Shown: in pieces, positions 1 through 5,519 of the stretch
Position numbering within the stretch: the first letter of the stretch is position 1
How the letters are laid out: every line of letters begins with the position of its first letter
Assembly: GCA_029554925.1 (NCBI GenBank)
Contig: JAKPUV010000492.1
Location: forward strand, 1 to 5,519
DNA length: 5,519 bases
Source: Candidatus Hydrogenedentota bacterium
GTDB lineage: Bacteria; Hydrogenedentota; Hydrogenedentia; Hydrogenedentales; CAITNO01
Direction: 5' to 3'
The notes under the pieces: model-generated
Databases searched by the model: none
The model's input: only the letters and a program-made list of their open reading frames with translations
What the model was told of the DNA's origin: nothing
Made by a program: the position numbers and the translations under genes

Positions 1-71
1 AACCCAGGGCTGGCCTGGCCCTTCGGGCGGCGGCCTGCCCTGGGCTATATTCGGCAACGCTTTCAGCGTTG
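1..71. repeat. Palindromic hairpin cluster, repeat-like, at left edge
   Basis: The window opens with nested inverted repeats. CCCAGGGC (3-10) pairs with GCCCTGGG (37-44) and encloses a small GCCC/GGGC hairpin with loop TTC (18-28). A separate perfect 6-bp hairpin follows, CAACGC (55-60) with GCGTTG (66-71) and loop TTTCA. No reading frame here is convincing. The style, several short GC-rich hairpins in series outside genes, resembles dispersed intergenic palindromes of planctomycete-like genomes; that comparison is from memory. The element may start before base 1. It could also act as the terminator of a gene to the left, but no T-tract follows either hairpin. Confidence 0.5.
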
Positions 72-154
72 AGAAGGCCGCAGGAACGGCAATAAACGGC
101 CGCCCTTCAGAATGGACCCACGATCTTCGGACGGCCGGACGCGCCATTCGGCGT

Positions 155-183
155 TTGACAGCCCAAGGGGAAATGCTTATGCT
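155..183 (+). promoter_or_regulatory. Predicted sigma70-type promoter for the oxidoreductase gene
   Basis: A perfect consensus -35 hexamer TTGACA (155-160) is followed after exactly 17 bp by TATGCT (178-183), which matches the -10 consensus at four of six positions. Transcription would start near base 190, giving a leader of about 68 nt before the ATG at 258. A perfect TTGACA with ideal spacing is uncommon by chance in DNA this GC-rich, and it lies just upstream of a gene in the right orientation. No operator is obvious around it. Confidence 0.5.
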
Positions 184-202
184 GTCGGGACGGGACGGAA
201 AA

Positions 203-215
203 GGACGCTTCGTCC
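203..215 (+). other. Small hairpin in the oxidoreductase mRNA leader
   Basis: GGACG (203-207) and CGTCC (211-215) form a perfect 5-bp stem with loop CTT. It is followed directly by the short palindrome GGACGGTCC (216-224). Both lie within the predicted leader, between the start point near 190 and the Shine-Dalgarno sequence at 245. The segment matches no riboswitch I recognise, and short GC-rich palindromes are frequent in this DNA, so a regulatory role is only a possibility. Confidence 0.25.
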
Positions 216-244
216 GGACGGTCCGTTCCCGGCGCGGGCACGGC

Positions 245-251
245 AAAGGAG
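245..251 (+). promoter_or_regulatory. Ribosome binding site of the oxidoreductase gene
   Basis: AAAGGAG ends 6 nt before the ATG at 258. It is a strong Shine-Dalgarno match at standard spacing and fixes this start codon, which is also the one that places the Tat signal at the N-terminus. Confidence 0.75.
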
Positions 252-257
252 ACCCCC

Positions 258-1577
258 ATGAAGCAGACACCGGCATCCGGCGTGAACGGCGGCGCGACCC
301 GCCGCGACTTCCTCAAGACGGCGGCGGCGGCCACGGCCGCGTCCTCGGCGGCCTTCATCGCGCGCAACGCGCACGCCGCCGGGAGCGACGTCATCCGCGT
401 CGGCATGATCGGCTGCGGCCCGCGCTGCACCGGCGCGGCGGCGGAGGCGCTCACGGCGGACCCCGGCGCGCGCGTCGTCGCCATGACCGACATGATCCCC
501 GGCCGGATCCAGGCCAAGCGCGAGCTGCTCACCCGCCAGTTCAAGGACCGCATCGCCGTGAACGACGACCACTGCTTCACGGGCTTCGACGGGTACAAGC
601 ACGTCATCGAGGCGTCCGACGTGGTGCTCATCGCCAACGCGGCGAAGTTCCACCCCTTCCACGCCATGGCGGCGCTCCAGGCCGGCAAGCATGTCTTCGT
701 CGAGAAGCCCCACGGCATCGACCCCGCGGGCATCCGGCTGCTCCGGCAGGCGGCGGAGGTGGCGAAGGAGAAGAGGCTCTGCCTCGTCTCCGGGCTCCAG
801 AGCCGCCACCACTCCGGCTACGCCGAGACGATCCAGCGCATCCACGACGGCGCCATCGGCGAGATTGTCAGTCTGGAGGAGAACTTCCTGCGGCCGCCCT
901 ACCAGATCACCCCGCGCGAGCCGTGGATGTCCGAGCTCCAGTGGCAGTGCAGCACGCAGTACCACTTCAACTGGCTCTCCGGCGACGACGTGCCCCAGTC
1001 CCTCGTGCACAACCTCGACCGCGCGAGCTGGGTGCTCGGCGACCAGGCCCCCGTGAAATGCCACGGCCTCGCCGGCCGCTCCTCCATGACCGACCCCATC
1101 TACGGCAACGTCTTCGACCACCACTCCGTGGTCTACGAGATGGAGAACGGCGTCCGCATCTACGCCTTCTGCCGCACCACCGAGGGCTGCTTCAACGACA
1201 CCTCGAGCCTCGTCTTCGGCACCAAGGGCCGCGCCTCCATCCTCAACTGCCAGATCTGGGGCGAGAACGCCTGGCGCTGGAAGGGCGAATGCAACCCCTA
1301 CCAGGTCGAGCACGACATCCTCTTCAAGGGCATCCGCTCCGGCGAGCCCGTCAACAACGGCGACTTCATGGCCCGCAGCACCATGATCGGCATCATGGGC
1401 CAGCTCTCCTGCTACACCGGCGAGGAGATGACCTGGAAGCGCGTCAACGACTCCGACTTCGCCTATCCGCCCCGCCCCGAGGACTGCCACGACGCCATGG
1501 AGCCCCCCGTCCTCCCCAACCCCGACGGCACCTACCCCGTCTACAAGCCCGGCTTCACCCGCCTGCTCGAGGGCTGA
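258..1577 (+). CDS. Tat-exported Gfo/Idh/MocA family oxidoreductase
   Basis: This 439-residue protein is a Gfo/Idh/MocA-type NAD(P)-dependent oxidoreductase, a family that mostly acts on sugars, inositols and related polyols; the substrate cannot be read from sequence. Residues 14-20 (TRRDFLK) form a twin-arginine motif, followed by an Ala-rich hydrophobic stretch and a likely cleavage site after A38-H-A40, so the enzyme should be exported folded with its cofactor, as known for Zymomonas glucose-fructose oxidoreductase. The Rossmann domain starts at about residue 45. The family's EKP motif is E149-K150-P151, with K150 the expected catalytic or cofactor-contacting lysine. H251-N-L-D254 sits where the family's catalytic histidine motif is expected. 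The glycine motif is odd: G52-C-G54-P-R-C57-T-G59 has Cys where the third Gly is usual. The length fits Tat-exported members. The Shine-Dalgarno sequence supports this start, and the gene appears monocistronic. Family is secure; substrate and activity are unknown. Confidence 0.93.
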   Translation: MKQTPASGVNGGATRRDFLKTAAAATAASSAAFIARNAHAAGSDVIRVGMIGCGPRCTGAAAEALTADPGARVVAMTDMIPGRIQAKRELLTRQFKDRIAVNDDHCFTGFDGYKHVIEASDVVLIANAAKFHPFHAMAALQAGKHVFVEKPHGIDPAGIRLLRQAAEVAKEKRLCLVSGLQSRHHSGYAETIQRIHDGAIGEIVSLEENFLRPPYQITPREPWMSELQWQCSTQYHFNWLSGDDVPQSLVHNLDRASWVLGDQAPVKCHGLAGRSSMTDPIYGNVFDHHSVVYEMENGVRIYAFCRTTEGCFNDTSSLVFGTKGRASILNCQIWGENAWRWKGECNPYQVEHDILFKGIRSGEPVNNGDFMARSTMIGIMGQLSCYTGEEMTWKRVNDSDFAYPPRPEDCHDAMEPPVLPNPDGTYPVYKPGFTRLLEG

Positions 1578-1661
1578 CCGGGAAAAAGAAAGGCCGGGGT
1601 TCCGTCCGTGCGGGCCAGGCTGGAAGGCGCGCCCGGATCCCAAAGGCGGAAACGGACGAAA

Positions 1662-1683
1662 TCGGAGGTCTTGGGCCTCCCGA
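1662..1683. other. Imperfect hairpin downstream of the oxidoreductase gene
   Basis: TCGGAGG (1662-1668) pairs with CCTCCCGA (1676-1683) with one bulged base and a 7-nt loop, TCTTGGG. It lies 85 bp past the oxidoreductase stop. It could end that transcript, but no run of T follows, so an intrinsic terminator is not supported. It may instead be the outer edge of the repeat element that starts near 1692. Confidence 0.25.
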
Positions 1684-1691
1684 AGGGATGC

Positions 1692-1866
1692 GGGACATTA
1701 GCCGGTGGTTGAGCGAAGCGATACCACCGGACAGCGTCCCCCACTCCCATTCATCAAGAACCCCGGCAGGGGTTCAGGACACGTCGGTTCGCGTTGACTC
1801 CGGAGTCCCGCACCCCTGCCGGGGTGCCAGAACCACCGGCTAACGGCCCTCACCCCTCCGGGGTGA
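1692..1866. repeat. Composite intergenic inverted-repeat element with nested hairpins
   Basis: The outer arms are a perfect 13-bp inverted repeat, TTAGCCGGTGGTT (1698-1710) and AACCACCGGCTAA (1831-1843). Inside lies a second perfect pair, ACCCCGGCAGGGGT (1760-1773 region) and ACCCCTGCCGGGGT (1812-1825 region), each arm of which is itself a hairpin: GAACCCC/GGGGTTC (1758-1775) and CACCCC/GGGGTG (1811-1826). The centre holds the perfect palindrome GACTCCGGAGTC (1796-1807). The left arm also folds locally, CCGGTGGT (1702-1709) with ACCACCGG (1723-1730). A further hairpin, TCACCCC/GGGGTGA (1850-1866), flanks the right side. The element fills the gap between two convergent genes. Its order of modules looks like a mobile or dispersed intergenic palindrome rather than a gene; no transposase is encoded. 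Similar words occur, as I remember them, in planctomycete-like genomes. Confidence 0.7.
1850..1866. terminator. Possible terminator hairpin for the DUF3160 gene
   Basis: TCACCCC (1850-1856) and GGGGTGA (1860-1866) form a perfect 7-bp stem with a 3-nt loop, 37 nt beyond the stop codon of the minus-strand gene. Position and stem strength suit a terminator, but no T-tract follows on either strand. It may simply be the last module of the adjacent repeat. Confidence 0.3.
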
Positions 1867-1903
1867 AGAGGACTTGAACGGCTCCGACTGACTCCAGACG
1901 GCC

Positions 1904-4900
1904 CTACACGCCGGCGGGCGTCGTCGCCTTCGGCGCGGCCGCGCCGGGGGCCGCCGCCGGGAGCCCGTCGAGATAGGCCTTCCACGCGGCAACCTTGGCG
2001 TCTTTCTGTTCCTCGTTGGTATCCCCATCCTCCTCCACCCCCGGCCCCTCCGGGAAGATGGCGGCCAGGGTGCGTGTCGCCTGGTCACAGACGCGCCGGG
2101 AGTTCACGCAGCCTTCATCTTGGGTGAAGTCAAGCAGCTCGCGCAGCCTGGGAACAGCCTGGCGGCATTTGGCCTGCTCCAGTATCCTCAGGATATCGCA
2201 CAACTCAGAACTGTCCGCCACCCGGGTGAGTTCCGTGAGCGCGGCGAGCGACCGTTCGGTGTTCATGACCGCCAATCCCTCCAATGTCTCACGCGGAATG
2301 CCGAACCTGTCCCTTTCCGCGGCAAGGATGGGGATGGCCTCTTCCAGTTTCAGCCGCCCGGCGGCGCCGAACAGGTCTTTCCGAAGCCCTCCCATATCGA
2401 GCATGAATCTGCGGTCTTGCTGGGGGGAGATGGCGTCCAAGTCCAGGCGCAGGGTTTCGAGGATACATCTGCGGACCTTGGCGTCCAAGGCCGCCCTTTC
2501 TTTGTCCGTTAGGCGGTCAGGAGCGTGGTGCAACATCATGCGCATTTCGGGGTACTCCGGCACCCAAATCTCCGCAATGGTGTCCGCAGTGCGCAGCTTG
2601 GCCGGAATGTCCCCGCTTTTCCACAGGTCCAGCAGGCGCGGCAGGGCGGAAACACCCGCCGCATGTCCCATATCTTCCATGACCTCTCCACTTATTGCAG
2701 AAGCGTCGGGAGCCGAGTAAAGATCCAGCAGAAAGTCCGTGCGTGTGTCTGTGTCCAGCCCGTAGAGCACAAAAGAAGCCCAAGACGACCGCCGCTCTTC
2801 CCCGCACAGCATGATCTCCCGCAGGGCGGGCAGGTCCTCCGGCGCCACAACCAGCCGCAGGGCCCAGGCAGCGGCCCTCACCGGGCAGGGGCATTGATTC
2901 GCTGACTGATCCAGCGGTGCCGTCCGCAACTGGTCCATGAGGTACGGAAAGAGCTTCCGGCCGAGCTTCTTCGCCGCCAGGGAAAGGGTCCAGTCGTAGT
3001 TATCCTTCAGATACAGTTCGCCCTGGGGCTGCACCGCCTGCTCAAGAAACGACAGAAACTCCGGATCGCCCAGGAAAGCCGCCTCACTCGGACGCTTGCC
3101 CTCCCTGATCTGTGCGGTGACCCCGGCGGCCGGGCGTTGCCCCGCGACAAATGACGCTGTCCAGGCGGGCAGTGGGGGAACATCCCCAACCTCCCAGCGG
3201 TCCCGCCATTCCGCATCCGTCAGGCGGTTGGTGATCGGCTGGGTGAACTCGTAATACGGGCAGACGCCGCCGACCAGAAGCTCCTGGACACCGTTCCGCT
3301 CCAGAACGACATAGACGGGCATGATGCCGCCCACCCCCACCTCCAGACACTCGCCCGTGGAGAGCTCCGTGTGCACATCCGTGACCATGGCCGCCCAGGG
3401 CATTTCTTCGTCCGCTATGTGGTTGGTGTAGAACCCCTGAAGATCGCTGATGGTATATCCGTATGCCCGAAGGAATTCAGAATCCCTGTCACTGACAGGA
3501 ACGCCCGCCTGCTGCTTTTGGAGAATGCCCGTCAACCGCTCCATCAGCACTCCCAATTCCTTGAGCTTGGAAAGGTCCACCCCGGGAACCTCGGAGAAAA
3601 GCCGGTCCGTTTCAGCAATGAGGTCATGCATGGCCTGGAAGAACGCCGGGTTCGGCTCCACATAGCCGATAACCGGGTCAACCTCCGAAAAGCAGAGATA
3701 CTCGACGCTTTGCTTTGCATGGAGCGCCCAGGCGTGGCGCAGGCTTGCCCAGACCGACAGGGCGGTCATGAGGTTCTTGTCGCCGTAGGCGTCGGTCCGC
3801 ATGAAGGCGGGGGCCTCCGGCGGGGCCGGGGCGCGCAGGGTGTCCAGCAGGCCGAGGATGCGGGCGTAGTGGGTGGGTTCCGGGGTCTGGCTGAATTCCC
3901 GGAAAAGCGTCCCGGCCCGGTCGAGCGCGCGCTCATGGGCGGGCCGGTCCGGGGACGGCACGAGCGTCAGCTCCCGCGCGCGGGGGGAACCGGCGGCCGC
4001 AAGCACATCCAGGCCGGAGGGGAACAAGCGCCCCGGCACCTCGGGATCCGTCAGGATCATGAAGGCCGCGTTTTCCGGCGTGTGCCGTTTCCCAAGGAGG
4101 CACATGCCCTTGGTGCGGCTCTGCCAGTCCGCCATCTCCCCGGGGGAAAGCGCCTGCCCGTTGATCCGGGGCGGGCGCAGGGTTTCGGCGGCCCGCTGGA
4201 AGGCGGCCCACGCCTCTTCGGCGGTGCCGCAATCGCCGAGGGCGGGCAGCAGCGCGGCGTACTCCACGGGCGTGAGGTCATCGCTCGGGGCGAGCAGGCG
4301 CGTGTAGAACCCGTTCAGCCGGTCCCAGGCCGTCCGCGCGGGGTCGAAGGAGGTGACGGTCTCCGCCAGCAGCAGGGCCGCCAGCGACTCCCGCTCGTCC
4401 TTTGCGCGAAAAACCAGGTTGCCGCACCAGCTCATGGCGCGGAAATACCGCTCCAGCCGCGGGTTCCCCTCGTAGAACCCGCGGGGCTTGAACAGGCTGT
4501 AGTCCACGTCGCAGTGGAAGAGCGGCGACCGGGCGACACCCGCGGCGGCGGTGGCCAGGGTAACCTCTTCCCGGACCGCTTCCGGAGCGCCGGCCGGCGG
4601 GGCGTCCTCCGACAGGAGACACTCGGCGACATGCAGGTAGTCCTCGGCCAGGCGGCGCGCCGGATGGTCCTGCGGCAGCAGGCCCGCAATCGGGCCCTTC
4701 GCCTTCCCGGCGAGGCCGTTGCGCGTCTGCGCGGCCAGCTGTTTCAGGGTTTGCAGCCATCCCGCCTCCGCCTCCTTGAGCAGGGTCTCGAAGATCACGT
4801 GAAAGGTGTTGTGGACCGAGTCGGTGGTGATGAAATGGGGGGTGTCCATGTCCGCGTAGGGGCCCGACATGCGGTGGTAGAACCGGGGCACCACCGCGAA

Positions 4901-5083
4901 TCCGTTGCGCTTGAGAAGCTCCCGGCCCGAGTCGGACCCCTCGAAGCGCTCAATGAACCGCACCGCCCCGAGGTCGGCCACCACATCCTCCGCCGCGGCC
5001 CGCCCCGCGAGACCCGCGCCCAGCAGCAGCACCGCCGCCACCCCCCGCAGCACACGCGCGCAAAATCCCCGATCCATTGCCAT
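1904..5083 (-). CDS. Secreted DUF3160 domain protein with helical C-terminal extension
   Basis: This 1059-residue protein has a Sec-type signal peptide: arginines at 5, 10 and 13, a hydrophobic core at about 15-27, and a likely cleavage after A29-A-A31. DUF3160 spans roughly residues 36-640. Its hallmarks are F84-ITTDSVHNTFH (the 'TTDALLHxxH' block), a 'LRHAWALHAKQ' block ending at Q458, G473-YVEPNP, V567-TDVHT followed by LEVGVG, and GGVCPYYEF (605-613) leading into RLTDAEW. The family's biochemical role is not established, and I assign none. From about 640 a further 400 residues follow; about 730-990 reads as repeated amphipathic helices like HEAT repeats, usually a protein-binding scaffold, and the last 17 residues are Ala/Pro/Thr-rich. 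No transmembrane segment is evident after the signal, so the product is probably periplasmic or secreted. It converges with the oxidoreductase gene and has its own promoter. Base composition changes sharply inside the gene near 3720-3780. Confidence 0.9.
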   Translation of the reverse strand: MAMDRGFCARVLRGVAAVLLLGAGLAGRAAAEDVVADLGAVRFIERFEGSDSGRELLKRNGFAVVPRFYHRMSGPYADMDTPHFITTDSVHNTFHVIFETLLKEAEAGWLQTLKQLAAQTRNGLAGKAKGPIAGLLPQDHPARRLAEDYLHVAECLLSEDAPPAGAPEAVREEVTLATAAAGVARSPLFHCDVDYSLFKPRGFYEGNPRLERYFRAMSWCGNLVFRAKDERESLAALLLAETVTSFDPARTAWDRLNGFYTRLLAPSDDLTPVEYAALLPALGDCGTAEEAWAAFQRAAETLRPPRINGQALSPGEMADWQSRTKGMCLLGKRHTPENAAFMILTDPEVPGRLFPSGLDVLAAAGSPRARELTLVPSPDRPAHERALDRAGTLFREFSQTPEPTHYARILGLLDTLRAPAPPEAPAFMRTDAYGDKNLMTALSVWASLRHAWALHAKQSVEYLCFSEVDPVIGYVEPNPAFFQAMHDLIAETDRLFSEVPGVDLSKLKELGVLMERLTGILQKQQAGVPVSDRDSEFLRAYGYTISDLQGFYTNHIADEEMPWAAMVTDVHTELSTGECLEVGVGGIMPVYVVLERNGVQELLVGGVCPYYEFTQPITNRLTDAEWRDRWEVGDVPPLPAWTASFVAGQRPAAGVTAQIREGKRPSEAAFLGDPEFLSFLEQAVQPQGELYLKDNYDWTLSLAAKKLGRKLFPYLMDQLRTAPLDQSANQCPCPVRAAAWALRLVVAPEDLPALREIMLCGEERRSSWASFVLYGLDTDTRTDFLLDLYSAPDASAISGEVMEDMGHAAGVSALPRLLDLWKSGDIPAKLRTADTIAEIWVPEYPEMRMMLHHAPDRLTDKERAALDAKVRRCILETLRLDLDAISPQQDRRFMLDMGGLRKDLFGAAGRLKLEEAIPILAAERDRFGIPRETLEGLAVMNTERSLAALTELTRVADSSELCDILRILEQAKCRQAVPRLRELLDFTQDEGCVNSRRVCDQATRTLAAIFPEGPGVEEDGDTNEEQKDAKVAAWKAYLDGLPAAAPGAAAPKATTPAGV

Positions 5084-5090
5084 GACCGTC

Positions 5091-5096
5091 CCTCCT
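5091..5096 (-). promoter_or_regulatory. Ribosome binding site of the DUF3160 gene
   Basis: On the minus strand AGGAGG lies 7 nt before the ATG at 5083-5081. It favours this start over a second in-frame ATG two codons later. Both starts keep the signal peptide. Confidence 0.7.
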
Positions 5097-5104
5097 GTTT
5101 GGCG

Positions 5105-5118
5105 GGCCGCATGCGGCC
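5105..5118. promoter_or_regulatory. 14-bp perfect palindrome in the DUF3160 leader
   Basis: GGCCGCATGCGGCC is a perfect palindrome between the predicted start point (about 5124) and the Shine-Dalgarno sequence of the minus-strand gene. At roughly +6 to +19 it is placed where a repressor operator could sit. As RNA it could fold as a 5-bp stem with loop CATG just ahead of the ribosome binding site. GC-rich palindromes are frequent in this DNA, so function is unproven. Confidence 0.3.
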
Positions 5119-5130
5119 AGCACCGGGGGT

Positions 5131-5159
5131 ATTATGTGAAAAGCCATTCAGAAAAACAA
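5131..5159 (-). promoter_or_regulatory. Predicted sigma70-type promoter for the DUF3160 gene
   Basis: On the minus strand TTGTTT (-35, bases 5159-5154) is separated by exactly 17 bp from CATAAT (-10, bases 5136-5131). The segment is a clear AT-rich island in otherwise very GC-rich DNA. Transcription would start near 5124, giving a leader of about 40 nt that contains the 5105-5118 palindrome and the AGGAGG site. Confidence 0.5.
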
Positions 5160-5190
5160 GGCGCGCGGACCGGAGGCGTTCCCGCAAGAA

Positions 5191-5204
5191 GCCGCCGCGG
5201 CGGC
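5191..5204. other. 14-bp GC-only palindrome upstream of the DUF3160 promoter
   Basis: GCCGCCGCGGCGGC is a perfect palindrome about 30 bp upstream of the predicted -35 box of the minus-strand gene. It could be a protein-binding site, but it is built from simple GCC/GGC repeats, which arise easily in this composition. Confidence 0.2.
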
Positions 5205-5287
5205 CGGAGCTTTGGCGGGCACGAGATGGCCGCGCTTCGCTCGCCATAACGCGTTGACGCTCGGTTCTTCACAAGACCGCCGCACAT

Positions 5288-5327
5288 CCCGTCATCGCGA
5301 GGGAGCGCAGCGACCGAAGCGATCTCG
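5288..5327. repeat. Short interspersed repeat of the CGTCAT(T/C)GCGAG type
   Basis: The segment starts CCCGTCATCGCGAGGGAG, continues with GCGCAGCGACCGAAG and ends GCGATCTCG. This closely follows a non-coding repeat that I recall from many unrelated bacterial genomes, with the general form CGTCATTGCGAG, then GCGAAGCGAAGCAATCTCG. The ends pair as ATCGC (5294-5298) with GCGAT (5319-5323). It lies between two divergent genes. The recognition is from memory, and copy number elsewhere in this genome cannot be judged here. It differs from the palindromes at 1-71 and 1692-1866, so the window carries at least three kinds of intergenic repeat-like sequence. Confidence 0.55.
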
Positions 5328-5411
5328 TTCCCGGAATGCCGCGAACGCGCGTGACGCGCTGTCCGGCGAAGGCGCTTTCCCGCCCGATCATCGCCCCGGC
5401 CCCCCGGCGTC

Positions 5412-5420
5412 TGCTACCAT
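5412..5420 (+). promoter_or_regulatory. Weak candidate extended -10 element for the gene at 5460
   Basis: TGCTACCAT (TGCTACCAT with TACCAT at 5415-5420) resembles an extended -10 element. No -35 match is present 17 bp upstream (CGCCCC). If used, transcription would start near 5427, at the base of the 5425-5450 hairpin, giving a leader of about 33 nt. Confidence 0.25.
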
Positions 5421-5424
5421 TGCC

Positions 5425-5450
5425 CCTCCACGGCCTCCCCGCCGTGGGGG
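5425..5450 (+). promoter_or_regulatory. Hairpin covering the ribosome binding region of the gene at 5460
   Basis: CCTCCACGGC (5425-5434) pairs with GCCGTGGGGG (5441-5450) over ten positions with a single G-T wobble and loop CTCCCC. The 3' arm contains the only purine-rich Shine-Dalgarno-like stretch (GGGGGA, 5446-5451), ending 8 nt before the ATG at 5460. Folding would therefore hide the ribosome binding site. It could alternatively be a remnant of another intergenic palindrome. Confidence 0.4.
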
Positions 5451-5459
5451 AATGGACGC

Positions 5460-5519
5460 ATGAGCGAGGCGGAAACGACACACACACCGGCGCGCGGCGC
5501 GCGGGGCACGGACCTGACC
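5460..5519 (+). CDS. Start of an unidentified gene, truncated by the window end
   Basis: An ATG at 5460 opens a frame that continues for 20 codons to the last base of the window, MSEAETTHTPARGARGTDLT. The stretch is hydrophilic, rich in Thr, Ala, Arg and Gly, and carries no signal peptide or motif, so no family can be named. A purine-rich GGGGGA lies 8 nt upstream within a hairpin. The gene is divergent from the DUF3160 gene across a gap of 376 bp. A short upstream frame that starts at ATG 5452 ends at 5463, overlapping this start, and is not considered real. That this is a gene rests only on the start context and the open frame. Confidence 0.5.
   Translation, partial: MSEAETTHTPARGARGTDLT

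Noticed and set aside
177..1643. Open frame of 488 codons on the minus strand opposite the oxidoreductase gene
   Set aside because: It is an antisense shadow caused by GC-rich third positions; the translation is a low-complexity Gly/Ala/Val/Asp mix with no family motif.
155..1843. Open frame of 562 codons on the plus strand overlapping the oxidoreductase gene
   Set aside because: It is a shifted reading of the oxidoreductase, dominated by Arg, Pro, His and Gly, and runs on into the palindromic repeat. It lacks any domain.
1692..1866. CRISPR array or insertion sequence
   Set aside because: The repeats are inverted and nested, not regularly spaced direct repeats, and no transposase or cas gene is present in the window.
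1698..1985. Small minus-strand frame of 95 codons across the composite palindrome
   Set aside because: Its sequence is a translation of the repeat modules and the end of the DUF3160 gene. It looks like the spurious small proteins that such repeats produce in automatic annotation.
3371..5257. Open frame of 628 codons on the plus strand, opposite the DUF3160 gene
   Set aside because: It is antisense to a protein with clear family motifs and a signal peptide. High GC suppresses stop codons, its translation is rich in Arg, Gly and Pro with no recognisable domain, and no ribosome binding site supports its start.
5347..5359. Palindrome GCGCGT-G-ACGCGC between the divergent genes
   Set aside because: It has a one-base centre, made only of GC-rich dinucleotides, and no promoter is placed next to it; it is expected by chance in this composition.
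5212..5463. Small plus-strand frame of 83 codons between the divergent genes
   Set aside because: It reads through the CGTCAT-type repeat and the 5425-5450 hairpin, has no ribosome binding site, and is rich in Arg and Pro.

Overview
The window holds two complete protein-coding genes and the first 20 codons of a third. They are separated by intergenic DNA unusually rich in palindromic, repeat-like sequence. The DNA is strongly GC-rich, with G or C at most third codon positions. A Tat-exported Gfo/Idh/MocA oxidoreductase next to a large secreted DUF3160 protein, with several kinds of intergenic palindrome, suggests an environmental bacterium of the Planctomycetota, Hydrogenedentota or a related lineage. 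That placement is an inference from gene content and style; there is no rRNA or marker gene to confirm it.

Layout. Bases 1-257 carry a hairpin cluster at the left edge (1-71), a good sigma70-type promoter (155-183), a leader with a small hairpin, and a Shine-Dalgarno sequence. Bases 258-1577 (+) encode the oxidoreductase. Bases 1578-1903 separate two convergent genes and contain a composite inverted-repeat element with nested hairpins (about 1692-1866). Bases 1904-5083 (-) encode a 1059-residue secreted DUF3160 protein with a C-terminal extension that looks like HEAT-type helical repeats. Bases 5084-5459 separate two divergent genes. They contain a promoter for the DUF3160 gene, a 14-bp palindrome in its leader, a short interspersed repeat of the CGTCAT(T/C)GCGAG type, and a hairpin directly in front of a start codon at 5460 (+), whose gene runs off the window.

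The two complete genes face each other and have separate promoters, so they do not form an operon. Both products carry export signals (Tat for the oxidoreductase, Sec-like for DUF3160) and would act outside the cytoplasm, but nothing here shows that they work together. I found no mobile-element protein, CRISPR array, RNA gene or defence system.

The points most worth a second look are the composite palindrome at 1698-1843, an abrupt GC step inside the DUF3160 gene near 3720-3780, and the altered dinucleotide-binding glycine motif of the oxidoreductase.
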